Source of the DNA: a virus
Direction: 5' to 3' (one strand)
Length of the DNA stretch: 64,000 nt
Virus record (IMG/VR): IMGVR_UViG_3300046535_001092
Location: 33,164-97,163 of that record
The number at the start of each line of letters is the position of its first letter. Within the stretch, counting starts at the first letter, position 1. This document shows, in pieces, positions 15,308-22,755 of this stretch. Made by a program: the position numbers and the translations under genes. The notes under the pieces are model-generated. The model did no database searches, had not been told where the DNA came from, and saw only the letters and a list, made by a program, of their open reading frames with translations.

Positions 15308-15609
15308 TGTCACCAAACCGTAACTATATCGCAGGGAGAGCGTTTGAGTATAAGATCATGGCTCAATGGAAGGCTAAAGATAATATTGTCATGCGAACTG
15401 CTGGCAGTCATGGGCCTTTTGACGTTATTGCTATTGACCCAGGACATGTTTGTACCCTGATCCAATGCAAAAGGGTCGCTAAGATGGGTCAGGCTAATGC
15501 TCTTATTGAGAAGTGGAAGACCAATCCCCCTATCAAACAGGGGAACTATCATTTGTGTCTGGAGGTATATGTGAGTGAGGATAGGGAGCAGATGAGGGTG
15601 GTGCTATGA
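15307..15609 (+). CDS. Hjc-like Holliday junction resolvase
   Basis: 100 residues with the complete archaeal-type Hjc signature: NYIAGRAFEY (E14), RTAGSHGPFDVIAI (S34, D39) and LIQCKR (Q53, K55), the E-R-D-Q-K active site of a two-metal resolvase. It would cut four-way junctions during recombination or before packaging. Slightly shorter than archaeal Hjc (about 135). Follows the Cas4-like nuclease gene in the same operon. Confidence 0.85.
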   Translation: MSPNRNYIAGRAFEYKIMAQWKAKDNIVMRTAGSHGPFDVIAIDPGHVCTLIQCKRVAKMGQANALIEKWKTNPPIKQGNYHLCLEVYVSEDREQMRVVL

Positions 15610-15695
15610 TTAAAGGTATATTATTTGTTATAGCTGTAGTAGTGTGGGTTTATGTCTTGGTTACTGGAATTGATGGTGAGGAGTCAGATGTTTAA
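15606..15695 (+). CDS. 29-residue membrane peptide
   Basis: ATGA overlap with the resolvase; residues 4-20 (GILFVIAVVVWVYVLVT) are hydrophobic, then an acidic end (GIDGEESDV). Also overlaps the next gene start. Probable single-pass membrane protein. Confidence 0.5.
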   Translation: MIKGILFVIAVVVWVYVLVTGIDGEESDV

Positions 15696-16605
15696 GTTTA
15701 TTATGAGTAGAGTTGGGTTAGAAGTGTTGGGTGGGGTTGCGGCTACTGTGTTAGGTGTGTGGCTACACTCCCACTTTGGACCTGTTGCTATGCAGGTTGT
15801 GCAGACCACTCCCACAGTTCAGACAGTGTATGTGGATAGACCTACTATTGACACTAAGGTGGTTAATCAGGTAGTGAAGGACCCTAAGGAACAGGCTATC
15901 ATTAAGGAACTATTGTCAGAGAATAGGGCTTTGAAGGTGACTGTTACCACACTTACTGATACTGTGGCTGAGCTTAAACAGACAGGCGGGACTACGAATG
16001 GTGGGGTGATTACCCCTGTTCCAGTGGACACTGCTGCAACAGAACCACTTCCTGCCCATCCCCTGTTCAACTTTAAGGATTGGCAGTTATCAGCCACCTA
16101 TAATGATATTCAGTTTAGTTACACTCTAGATCAGAAGTTTCATATCATCTCCACAACTGGTAGGGAGGTTGATGGTAGGAAGGTTAGTATTGTACAGTTG
16201 TTCCAGGAGGGGCCTAATGGGGAGAGGCTAGCTATCCCGGCCACCACTACAGCCATTCAGTCTGACCTAACTACTAACCATTGGATGTTCAATCCTAGAA
16301 TCCAGGGTGGATTGGCTCTTACCTTTAAGGATAAAGTTAATGAGGCAGGTGGAATCGTAGGCCTACAGTGGCTCAAGTATGGTAAGGGATCATCTGCCGA
16401 GGATGTCTCCCTCTCTCTGCTCACACCTACAGTGTTCCTGTCTAAGTCTATTAGGGAGCTAGGGGTTATGCCTATCTCATATAATCTAGGTCAACTCCCT
16501 CATCAGCCCTTCACCAACTTGTGGGTATCCCCATATATCGGTGTAGTGGATAGCGGGGGTGTGGATATTAGTAGGGTTGGTGTGGTGCTAAGTGCTACAT
16601 TCTAA
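15688..16605 (+). CDS. membrane-anchored beta-rich protein
   Basis: I use ATG 15688 with GGAG upstream; a longer start at 15652 is possible. 305 residues: a hydrophobic segment near 10-30 (LEVLGGVAATVLGVWLHSHFG), a heptad coiled coil (about 70-105), a proline/threonine linker, then a beta-rich domain to the end with many 10-residue strands. Resembles an exported structural or spanin-like envelope protein. Host interaction is a guess; not recognised. Confidence 0.65.
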   Translation: MFKFIMSRVGLEVLGGVAATVLGVWLHSHFGPVAMQVVQTTPTVQTVYVDRPTIDTKVVNQVVKDPKEQAIIKELLSENRALKVTVTTLTDTVAELKQTGGTTNGGVITPVPVDTAATEPLPAHPLFNFKDWQLSATYNDIQFSYTLDQKFHIISTTGREVDGRKVSIVQLFQEGPNGERLAIPATTTAIQSDLTTNHWMFNPRIQGGLALTFKDKVNEAGGIVGLQWLKYGKGSSAEDVSLSLLTPTVFLSKSIRELGVMPISYNLGQLPHQPFTNLWVSPYIGVVDSGGVDISRVGVVLSATF

Positions 16606-16617
16606 AGGAGAAAAAGG

Positions 16618-17070
16618 ATGAACGAACTATTACAGGCGACGTTGGATTGGAAGAAGGCTAACCCAGACCCAGAGGATGACTTCTTCTTTGAGAAGGAAGC
16701 TCTAACATTAGGCCAGTGGAACACGGGATCTACTACAGACGAGGCTAGAACCATGACTTGGGGCTACCAATCCCCACACTACGAGGATATCACCAGGTCT
16801 ACTAATCCCTTCTGGAGAAATACTCAGGTTGAGCCTCCTGGTCCTATTGTTCACCTTGACTGGTCTGGCTGGCGGGAGCGAGATAATCTTCCCGGCTTCA
16901 GAGGGAACTGGCAGGCAGTCCTACCAGACGGTGATCTAGTCAACTCTCCAGTAAACATTAGTGCTAGCGACTATAACAATGTTCCCTTTAGGGAGAGAGC
17001 CTATATGAATGCCTTTGAGATTGCTACTAACCTAGTTAGGGAAGCTTACCCTAATGCTAGAATCGGCTAA
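16618..17070 (+). CDS. hypothetical protein
   Basis: 150 residues, start behind AAAGGAGAAAAAGG. Trp-rich beta segments (WGYQSPHYEDITR, LDWSGWRERDNLPGF) followed by a C-terminal helix. Not recognised; ends shortly before a strong promoter. Confidence 0.65.
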   Translation: MNELLQATLDWKKANPDPEDDFFFEKEALTLGQWNTGSTTDEARTMTWGYQSPHYEDITRSTNPFWRNTQVEPPGPIVHLDWSGWRERDNLPGFRGNWQAVLPDGDLVNSPVNISASDYNNVPFRERAYMNAFEIATNLVREAYPNARIG

Positions 17071-17072
17071 GA

Positions 17073-17102
17073 TTGACCCCCTAGCATGCGATGTGCTATA
17101 AT
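17073..17102 (+). promoter_or_regulatory. sigma70-type promoter for secreted-protein genes
   Basis: TTGACC at 17073-17078, 18-base spacer, perfect TATAAT at 17097-17102. Begins directly after the preceding stop and 37 bases before the two secreted-protein genes, so these form a separately controlled unit that could be expressed from a prophage or early. Confidence 0.75.
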
Positions 17103-17138
17103 ATAGGTCTTTCGTTAACCTTAAGGAGATAGCTAAGA

Positions 17139-17465
17139 ATGAAGAAACTGTTTGTTATGTTGATGTTACTGGTAAGCACAGCTGTATGTGCTCAAAGTAT
17201 GGTCGTTACTGGAAAGGTTACAAACCTAGTCGCTGTAGCAGTAACTACAGCCGAGGGAGATCAGGTTATTGAGACAGATGTTACAGTTGTCGATTCTAAG
17301 GGGAAGGGTACTACATTTAGGGTTAGAGGAGGAGATCTGAATGGCCTAACCTTAAGAGCTAGTTACGAACAGGTTCCCAAGAAGGGCGAGAATATGAAAG
17401 TTCACCTTGCTATGAAGAACGGTCACTATAGACTAGAGCATGGTCAACAGAGTGTGGAGAAGTAA
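17139..17465 (+). CDS. secreted small protein
   Basis: 108 residues with a clear Sec signal peptide (MKKLFVMLMLLVSTAVCA, probable cut after AQS). The mature part is beta-rich, with KVTNLVAVAVTTAEG and a GKGTTFRVRGGDL turn, like OB-fold periplasmic proteins. AAGGAG nine bases upstream. Its stop shares one base with the start of the metalloprotease, so they are co-expressed; it may be a chaperone, inhibitor or immunity factor for it. Confidence 0.7.
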   Translation: MKKLFVMLMLLVSTAVCAQSMVVTGKVTNLVAVAVTTAEGDQVIETDVTVVDSKGKGTTFRVRGGDLNGLTLRASYEQVPKKGENMKVHLAMKNGHYRLEHGQQSVEK

Positions 17466-18598
17466 TGTTTAAGAAACTACTACCGATTGCTATGCTCCTA
17501 AGCTGTGTCGTTGGGCTTGGGGCTTATGTCTCAAATGGTGTATTTTGGCCCAATGTTCCTGTAAAGTATTATATTAATACGGCTAATACTTCAGGAATGA
17601 ATCCTGCCACAGTTGTCTCAGATATTCAGGCAGGAGGTAATGCTTGGGCTACACAGGCTAGCTCAGGTGCTACCCTATCTTATCAAGGTACAACAAGTGA
17701 TCCTTGCACATTTGCTTATGATCAGAAGAATCATGTGTGCTTTAGGGTAGATTCTGGTGGGTGGATTGCTTATACCCAAATCTACACATTCACTGGTCAG
17801 ACAGCTATTCTTGATGCTGATATGATTGTGAACACTACCTATCCATTATTTACAGATGATCAACAATGTAATGGTGGATATTCTATTAAGAATACAGTTA
17901 CACATGAGTTTGGACATCTGTTTGGTCTAGGTCACTCAGCTGATCCTACAGCTACAATGTATCCTACTGCTAATGCTTGTGAGACAAGCAAAGAGGTGCT
18001 ATCAGCCGATGATATTGCTGGTATCCTTTCTCTATACCCTACAGCTGGACCTCCTCCACCTGCTGCACCAGTCTTAACCTCTGTTTCTCCATCTAGTGGC
18101 GCTCAGGGTACTACAGTTCCAGTAACATTGAGTGGTTCTAACTTTGTTATTAGTGGGACCTCTCCAAATATTAGTGGTAGTGGAGTTACATTTAGCAATA
18201 TTGTAGCAAATAACACTACATCTATGACGGCTAACTTTGTGATTAGCTCAGCAGCAGTTGCAGGTGCAAGAACAGTCACTGTAACCACATCAAGTGGAAC
18301 GAGTGGAACACAGCCATTTACAGTCACGGTTCCTCCTCCACCATCTGCTCCAGCTACCCCATCTAACCCCTCACCTGCCAACATGGGTACGGTTAGACAT
18401 AACTCCAACACTACTCTCACATGGGTTGCTGCGGGAGCTACCAGATACACAGTTGTACTTGATGGAGTTGCCCACGCAGTCACCCCCGCCAGTTATAAGG
18501 CCGGTAAGGTTAGCGTAGGAGTACATACATGGTCAGTTACAGCTACTAATAACACTGGTAGCACGAATGGTCCAACCTGGACATTTACATCTAACTAA
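17465..18598 (+). CDS. secreted metzincin (matrixin-like) protease with IPT/TIG domain
   Basis: 377 residues: signal peptide (1-20), then a catalytic domain with HEFGHLFGLGH (H147, E148, H151, H157), the zinc site HExxHxxGxxH of metzincins, and a Met-turn TMYP at 164-167. Residues 205-290 form an IPT/TIG beta domain (SVSPSSGAQGTTVPVTLSG) and the last 85 a second beta-sandwich of FN3 type. It should cleave proteins outside the inner membrane. Such proteins are bacterial rather than viral, so this is likely a captured host gene for envelope penetration or lysogenic conversion. Confidence 0.85.
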   Translation: MFKKLLPIAMLLSCVVGLGAYVSNGVFWPNVPVKYYINTANTSGMNPATVVSDIQAGGNAWATQASSGATLSYQGTTSDPCTFAYDQKNHVCFRVDSGGWIAYTQIYTFTGQTAILDADMIVNTTYPLFTDDQQCNGGYSIKNTVTHEFGHLFGLGHSADPTATMYPTANACETSKEVLSADDIAGILSLYPTAGPPPPAAPVLTSVSPSSGAQGTTVPVTLSGSNFVISGTSPNISGSGVTFSNIVANNTTSMTANFVISSAAVAGARTVTVTTSSGTSGTQPFTVTVPPPPSAPATPSNPSPANMGTVRHNSNTTLTWVAAGATRYTVVLDGVAHAVTPASYKAGKVSVGVHTWSVTATNNTGSTNGPTWTFTSN

Positions 18599-18615
18599 GG
18601 AACCTAGGGAGTTAA

Positions 18616-18687
18616 ATGTTCACCTTAAATAATCTATTGATTGTGTTAGCTGTTCTAGGGATTATCTACTTATTCCGTAGACTCTAA
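18616..18687 (+). CDS. 23-residue membrane peptide
   Basis: MFTLNNLLIVLAVLGIIYLFRRL, with GGAG-like AGGGAGTT upstream and one hydrophobic segment ending in a basic Arg-Arg. It follows the protease after 17 bases. Plausible toxin-like or small membrane regulator; support is moderate. Confidence 0.5.
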   Translation: MFTLNNLLIVLAVLGIIYLFRRL

Positions 18688-18699
18688 CTTCTTATGTAT

Positions 18700-18788
18700 G
18701 GTCGTGTGAGGACCCCCCACTGGGGGTGATACCTCTCAAACCATGGGGCTAAATGCCCTGGACGACCCCGGAGGTACTGAGACCCTCC
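18700..18788 (+). ncRNA. candidate structured RNA (three-way junction)
   Basis: The 89 bases can fold as a nested junction: outer helix 18700-18705 with 18762-18767 (GGTCGT/ACGACC); arm one 18708-18735 (GAGG/CCTC continuing into ACCCCC/GGGGGT with loop CACT); arm two 18741-18761 (CCA/TGG plus GGGC/GCCC, loop TAAAT). A third hairpin (18770-18774 with 18784-18788) follows, and then a terminator at 18800. No gene covers it on the + strand, and the pairing is too regular to be chance-looking. Class unknown: it is not a tRNA and lacks the hammerhead core. Confidence 0.5.
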
Positions 18789-18799
18789 ACCTATTGTGT

Positions 18800-18840
18800 C
18801 CCCAACCTCTTGCACCACGAGGGGTTGGGGATTGTTATTT
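18800..18840 (+). terminator. Rho-independent terminator
   Basis: CCCCAACC (18800-18807) pairs with GGTTGGGG (18823-18830), followed by ATTGTTATTT. It ends the secreted-protease unit and, if real, the structured RNA just upstream. Confidence 0.65.
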
Positions 18841-18861
18841 GTGGGCAGATCGTGGTAAGAT
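18832..18861 (+). promoter_or_regulatory. possible weak promoter
   Basis: TTGTTA at 18832-18837, 18-base spacer, TAAGAT at 18856-18861, just before the next gene and right after a terminator. Three mismatches to consensus make it tentative. Confidence 0.35.
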
Positions 18862-18873
18862 TGGAGAGTGAAA

Positions 18874-19056
18874 ATGAGCAAGGTTCCTGAGGTCCTCCCC
18901 ACCTTCTTAGTGAAGGCTATGTGGAGAGCGACAGCGATTAAAATGAAGGTAGTAGCTAAGGATGAAGAGGATGCTTGGGACAAGGCTGCGAAACTTGTAA
19001 AGAAGATGGAAGGGGGAAGTTCTTGTATAGAGATAAAGGTAATGGGGACGATCTAG
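18874..19056 (+). CDS. small hypothetical protein
   Basis: 60 residues from ATG 18874, GGAG seven bases upstream. Predicted helix-strand; K-rich (AIKMKVVAKDEEDAWDKAAKLVKKM). First gene after the terminator. Not recognised; the pattern KVVAKDEEDAWDKAAKLV resembles small phage proteins that follow a beta-alpha fold. Confidence 0.6.
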   Translation: MSKVPEVLPTFLVKAMWRATAIKMKVVAKDEEDAWDKAAKLVKKMEGGSSCIEIKVMGTI

Positions 19057-19082
19057 CACAAACTCCAATCACCTTAGGGTTT

Positions 19083-19259
19083 ATGGTTGCTATTGAAACT
19101 ACAATTCTTGACTCAGAGAGGGTCATTGCTGAAGTAGTAAGCCAAGCTATTATGAAAGAGTTTGGTTTGAGAGGTATTGATATTAAGAGTCTAGATGTAG
19201 CTGAACTCGGTCCAATTGATTGTTATAATGATGACGAATTAGATGAAGAGGATGAATGA
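19083..19259 (+). CDS. small hypothetical protein
   Basis: 58 residues from ATG 19083 (an upstream start would overlap the previous gene). Acidic C-terminus DDELDEEDE. Linked to the ATPase by ATGA overlap at 19256. Not recognised. Confidence 0.55.
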   Translation: MVAIETTILDSERVIAEVVSQAIMKEFGLRGIDIKSLDVAELGPIDCYNDDELDEEDE

Positions 19260-20152
19260 GAAAACGTACCATTCTGATGTACTCCCGCTCTAGAGGGGGT
19301 AAGACTACTCAGATAGCTGAGCTTGCTGAGTATGTCTACAAGACCACAGGTAAGAAAACCCTCGTCTACTCGATTGACAAGGGCGGCATTGGGCCTATGA
19401 TCCCCCATATTGAAGTGGGCATGGTAGACTTGGTCTTACTAGAGAATAGTGACCCATGGATTTTCCTCTCAAAGTTGTCTAAGGGACATGTTAGGGATGC
19501 TAGTGGTAAGTGGGTTGAAGCTGACCTCTCTAAGTATGGTATGATTGCTAACGAATCCCTAACCGGATTTGGTGATGCATTCATGAACTCCCTCGCAGAC
19601 AAGAGTGCCCAAGGAGTTAACATTGGAGGACAAGCTAATGTCTCCTTCAATATCCAAGACGGGACCGAGAGTTTGAAGATTGGTGGTTCCAACATGGCCC
19701 ACTACAACGTAGTTCAGACTAGAATCTTAGACGAAGTATGGCGCTCACAGAAGTTGAATGTCCCATACATTGTATGGACAGCCTCGGCATCCAAAGAGGA
19801 TGATGAGAATGCAGGCGGGAAAGTGATTGGGCCAGCCGTAGTTGGTAAGAAATTGACTGCGGAGATGCCTAGACACTTCGACCTAACCTTCAGATTGGAT
19901 TGTCTCCCTGCTCAAATGGGCAAACCAGAGCGACATATCCTCTACCTCGGGAACACCGTTGACCTAGCTGCAGGTAATGCAGTAGGCTTAGGTAACACCC
20001 GAGTCCCCCTGAATCCTGGGGTGAAGGAAATGGATTCAAGCATTGAACCGGCTTCGCTCGTGAAGGCACTCTCGATGATTGAACAGGCAGAAGGTGCAGC
20101 GAAGGAAGCACTGATTAAGAGAATGGAGGCATCGAAGTTTGTAGCTAAGTAG
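19256..20152 (+). CDS. P-loop ATPase, Sak4/RecA-like recombination protein
   Basis: 298 residues. The Walker A SRSRGGKTT at 10-18 and conserved strand YSIDKGG and VWTASASKEDD match the AAA_24/Sak4 group of phage single-strand annealing and recombination ATPases. It likely acts on DNA with the protein of the next gene. A strong promoter separates the two, so the partner may be expressed in excess. Alternative: a terminase-unrelated ATPase of packaging is unlikely given size. Confidence 0.7.
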   Translation: MRKRTILMYSRSRGGKTTQIAELAEYVYKTTGKKTLVYSIDKGGIGPMIPHIEVGMVDLVLLENSDPWIFLSKLSKGHVRDASGKWVEADLSKYGMIANESLTGFGDAFMNSLADKSAQGVNIGGQANVSFNIQDGTESLKIGGSNMAHYNVVQTRILDEVWRSQKLNVPYIVWTASASKEDDENAGGKVIGPAVVGKKLTAEMPRHFDLTFRLDCLPAQMGKPERHILYLGNTVDLAAGNAVGLGNTRVPLNPGVKEMDSSIEPASLVKALSMIEQAEGAAKEALIKRMEASKFVAK

Positions 20153-20155
20153 GTC

Positions 20156-20184
20156 TTGACAACGTGTGAAGTTGTGAGTATGAT
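20156..20184 (+). promoter_or_regulatory. strong sigma70-type promoter
   Basis: Perfect TTGACA at 20156-20161, 17-base spacer, TATGAT at 20179-20184. Best match in the window, directly upstream of one gene that ends in its own terminator, so that product is probably abundant. Confidence 0.8.
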
Positions 20185-20222
20185 AGTCAAATCGTAAACA
20201 TTGTTTAGGAGAGTAGAAAAAT

Positions 20223-20801
20223 ATGGCAGATCTAAGCGCACTAGGCGGTCTACAGGCAGTTGAACCACTCGACCTCGCAAACTACGTTGATGCGAAGGAG
20301 TCGACTTTTCGTCTTGCCCCCAAGGGTGTCTATACCCTCCAGGCCCCACCATCGTTCCCAACGGCTGCGTTCTCTAGAACTAAGTCAGGGAACCTCTCAA
20401 TCCAGGTTGATCCGACGATTGCTGGACCCTCGAACGAAGGTTACACAATCCGGTTCGTAAAGATTTCTGGCAAGCAGTTCGACCGCTCAGGCCAGAAGGT
20501 CTCCCAGATTGGTGACTATCTCCGTGCTTGTGGGTACAAGGGTACTCTTCGTAATGAGCAGGAGCAGGCTGACGCAGTTGAGTCAACAGCGAATCAGGTC
20601 TATCAGGCCAAGATTGATTGGAGAGCCTTTAACAAGAAGACCGGCTTCACAGTTGAGGGTATGGAGCGTTTCCCAAAGCGGGAAGACGGCACCTACCAGT
20701 CATGGATTGAGGACCCCACAGATAAGGATGAGAATGGTAAGGCTGTCAGAGTGCCTGCTAGACTCTACATCCCACTCAATGGGTTCATTCCCGCCCTCTA
20801 A
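20223..20801 (+). CDS. abundant DNA-metabolism protein, possible ssDNA-binding
   Basis: 192 residues, start behind AGGAGAG. Segments such as GVYTLQAP, LSIQVDPTI, YTIRFVKISGKQF and QVYQAKIDWRAF suggest an OB-fold-rich beta protein with extended loops; the acidic tip typical of SSB is not obvious. Its own strong promoter and terminator and the preceding Sak4-like ATPase point to a stoichiometric DNA-binding partner. Not firmly recognised, so function is inference. Confidence 0.55.
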   Translation: MADLSALGGLQAVEPLDLANYVDAKESTFRLAPKGVYTLQAPPSFPTAAFSRTKSGNLSIQVDPTIAGPSNEGYTIRFVKISGKQFDRSGQKVSQIGDYLRACGYKGTLRNEQEQADAVESTANQVYQAKIDWRAFNKKTGFTVEGMERFPKREDGTYQSWIEDPTDKDENGKAVRVPARLYIPLNGFIPAL

Positions 20802-20833
20802 TAGCTTCGCTGTTAGAGTCGTGTAAGGTTGAC

Positions 20834-20868
20834 GGGGTAGGGGAATTGTCCTCTACCCCATTTGTGTC
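20834..20868 (+). terminator. Rho-independent terminator
   Basis: Ten-pair stem (20834-20843 with 20850-20859, one G-T pair, loop AATTGT) followed by ATTTGTGTCTT. It bounds the single-gene unit driven by the 20156 promoter. Confidence 0.7.
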
Positions 20869-20890
20869 TTAGGGGGTCCTAAAGGTAAAG

Positions 20891-21154
20891 ATGGATAACA
20901 TTGGAAAAAGTGAAGCAACAGGTGAGGATATTGAGAAGATTATTTCTAAGTTAGAGCCAGTTCTAGAGAAGGAACCCCGTACCCATGTTCTCATGGCCTG
21001 TCTAGCCATTGCATTGATTGCTAATGACCCAGACATTACCACCGAGAGGCTCGTGACTGGGGTAAGGGACTTGAGTCAGTGGATTTGCCTCTACCTAGAT
21101 GATTCTAGTGGAGCTACCCAGTTCATCCCTACAGATAAAGCTAAACTAAACTAA
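20891..21154 (+). CDS. hypothetical helical protein
   Basis: 87 residues with predicted helices (EDIEKIISKLEPVLEKEPRTHVLMACLAIALIAND). Not recognised. Starts 31 bases after the terminator stem, with a GGTAAAG upstream site. Confidence 0.6.
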   Translation: MDNIGKSEATGEDIEKIISKLEPVLEKEPRTHVLMACLAIALIANDPDITTERLVTGVRDLSQWICLYLDDSSGATQFIPTDKAKLN

Positions 21155-21161
21155 GGTTAAT

Positions 21162-21263
21162 ATGATATTATTTGGAGTTGGGTTCGTAGTTGGAACACTT
21201 CTAGGAGGATTCGTAGCTATTGTAGCTATAGATAACTCTATTGGCCTGTTAAGAAGGAGATAG
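21162..21263 (+). CDS. 33-residue membrane protein
   Basis: ATG 21162, nearly all hydrophobic (LFGVGFVVGTLLGGFVAIVAI) with glycine spacing and a basic LLRRR end. First of two adjacent tiny membrane proteins. Confidence 0.55.
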   Translation: MILFGVGFVVGTLLGGFVAIVAIDNSIGLLRRR

Positions 21264-21265
21264 AT

Positions 21266-21361
21266 ATGTTTTATATTGTTATGTTAGTGTTAGGTATTGC
21301 TATTGGTTACTATGGTGTCGAGACAATCATCACCTACATTAAGAGTCTATTGAGTAAATAG
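21266..21361 (+). CDS. 31-residue membrane protein
   Basis: ATG 21266 behind AAGGAGATAG; one hydrophobic segment (FYIVMLVLGIAIGYYGVETII) and a short basic tail. Adjacent to another tiny membrane protein; could form a two-component lysis or exclusion pair, but no evidence beyond position. Confidence 0.5.
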   Translation: MFYIVMLVLGIAIGYYGVETIITYIKSLLSK

Positions 21362-21362
21362 T

Positions 21363-22067
21363 ATGCATGTAGATCTAGAGTTAGTCTTCAACTTGATGAG
21401 GTTCTACCAAGTAGGTATTATAGGTAGTGCTACAAGAAACTATGAGGGTGCTAAGGATATTGATGTCCTCTTCCTCCACTTCTCAGAGTTTAGTGATGCA
21501 TGTATAAGGTTTGGGGTTAAGTATCAGGGATGGGATGCTCATAATGGTCACATTAGGATAACTAAACTTGAGCGACCTGAGATTGATAAGCCTATCCAAC
21601 TCATTAACCTTGCATCTGTGTCTAGTTTTGAGGAGCATCCCCACCAAGTCCTTCTACCTGATGGCTCTCTCCTAAATGAGGGCCATTATTATGTTAAGGA
21701 AGATGGATGGAAGTATGACAAAGTGATTAAACTAGATAGGCGTAAGGAGTCTAAGCAGGTGATTGCGATGGACTTCGATGGAACCATTAGGGACTGGGAC
21801 ACCTCCAAGCCCCTACCTGGGGTGAAGGATGCCATCAACCTCCTCAGGGAGCATGGCTTTAAGGTCCTCATACACAGTGCAAACACTGTCAAGTTCATCG
21901 AGCAGTGGATGAATGATAATGATATTAGATATGATGGGATCTGGTCTGGAGCGGGTAAGCCCGTTGCAAGCATATATGTGGATGACCGAGGATTTAAGCT
22001 GCAGGACTGGTCTACAGATCTAGCACATATCCTAGAGACTCTAGCTAATGAAGGGGTTAGGTGGTAA
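21363..22067 (+). CDS. nucleotidyltransferase-HAD phosphatase fusion
   Basis: 234 residues. N-terminal GIIGSATRNYEGAKDIDVLF (about 18-37; D32, D34) is the nucleotidyltransferase GS...DxD motif. From about 130 a HAD domain follows: AMDFDGTIRDWD (D137, D139), LIHSAN, then GKPVASIYVDDRG. HAD hydrolases remove phosphate; together they look like an end-processing or nucleotide-modification enzyme comparable to polynucleotide kinase-phosphatase logic. The pairing is unusual. A stand-alone related transferase is at 6227. Confidence 0.75.
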   Translation: MHVDLELVFNLMRFYQVGIIGSATRNYEGAKDIDVLFLHFSEFSDACIRFGVKYQGWDAHNGHIRITKLERPEIDKPIQLINLASVSSFEEHPHQVLLPDGSLLNEGHYYVKEDGWKYDKVIKLDRRKESKQVIAMDFDGTIRDWDTSKPLPGVKDAINLLREHGFKVLIHSANTVKFIEQWMNDNDIRYDGIWSGAGKPVASIYVDDRGFKLQDWSTDLAHILETLANEGVRW

Positions 22068-22073
22068 CAAGAA

Positions 22074-22274
22074 ATGATAGATAGTGCTAATCAGTCTATG
22101 GGCGATAGAGTTTTTGATATCGTGGAGAAGATTCATCGACTTAGGAATGATGTTACTATGGCTAAGTTAAATGCAGCCTTTACTATGGAGTTAGAAGAAA
22201 GGCTACAGATAGCAGCTGACATTCTAACTAAGGTTGAGAAGGTCCTTATGGAAATTGAAGGCAATAATGAATGA
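22074..22274 (+). CDS. small helical protein
   Basis: 66 residues, two amphipathic helices (RVFDIVEKIHRLRNDVTMAKLN; ELEERLQIAADILTKVEKVLMEIE) forming a likely coiled-coil hairpin. Not recognised. Overlaps the Dam methylase start by 8 bases. Confidence 0.6.
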   Translation: MIDSANQSMGDRVFDIVEKIHRLRNDVTMAKLNAAFTMELEERLQIAADILTKVEKVLMEIEGNNE

Positions 22275-22755
22275 GCCTAAACATAATCGTGGGAGGAGTG
22301 TTCAAGAGGTCTGTACCCCTCATGAGTTTCTAGAAGCTCTCAAGAAGAAGCTAGGAATGAATGGCGGTAACTTCTATTATGACCTAGCAGCGACAGAGGA
22401 GAATAAGGTTACACGACTATGCTATACACCCGAGCAGGATTCCCTGGTTCAGAGTTGGTACAGTTATGGTATATGGAACTTCTGCAATCCTCCATATGGA
22501 GATATCACTCCTTGGGTCCAGAAGGCCTATCTGGAATGTAGAAACCATAATGCTCATACTGCCATGCTTGTGCCAGCAAGTGTGGGATCTAATTGGTGGA
22601 GAGATAATGTGGATGGCAAAGCCGATGTCCTCTTCCTCAATGGTCGTATTACATTCGTAGGCCATAATGCTCCCTATCCTAAGGACTGTGCTATACTTCT
22701 CTATGCTCCCTTCTTAAATGGTAACTATAGTGTATGGAGTTGGAACAATGACTAA
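22267..22755 (+). CDS. phage Dam-type DNA N6-adenine methyltransferase
   Basis: 162 residues. FYYDLAATEENKV (37-49) is the S-adenosylmethionine loop, and NFCNPPYGDITPWVQKA (71-87) contains the NPPY motif (74-77) of N6-adenine methylases, followed by MLVPASVGSNWW. This matches the phage Dam family. It would methylate adenine in phage or host DNA, possibly GATC, to evade restriction or mark DNA. No cognate endonuclease is near. Confidence 0.9.
   Translation: MNEPKHNRGRSVQEVCTPHEFLEALKKKLGMNGGNFYYDLAATEENKVTRLCYTPEQDSLVQSWYSYGIWNFCNPPYGDITPWVQKAYLECRNHNAHTAMLVPASVGSNWWRDNVDGKADVLFLNGRITFVGHNAPYPKDCAILLYAPFLNGNYSVWSWNND

Noticed and set aside
18700-18788. tRNA or hammerhead ribozyme
   Set aside because: No T-loop GTTCRA, no 7-base acceptor stem with CCA, and no CTGATGA/GAAA core; it is listed as an unclassified structured RNA instead.
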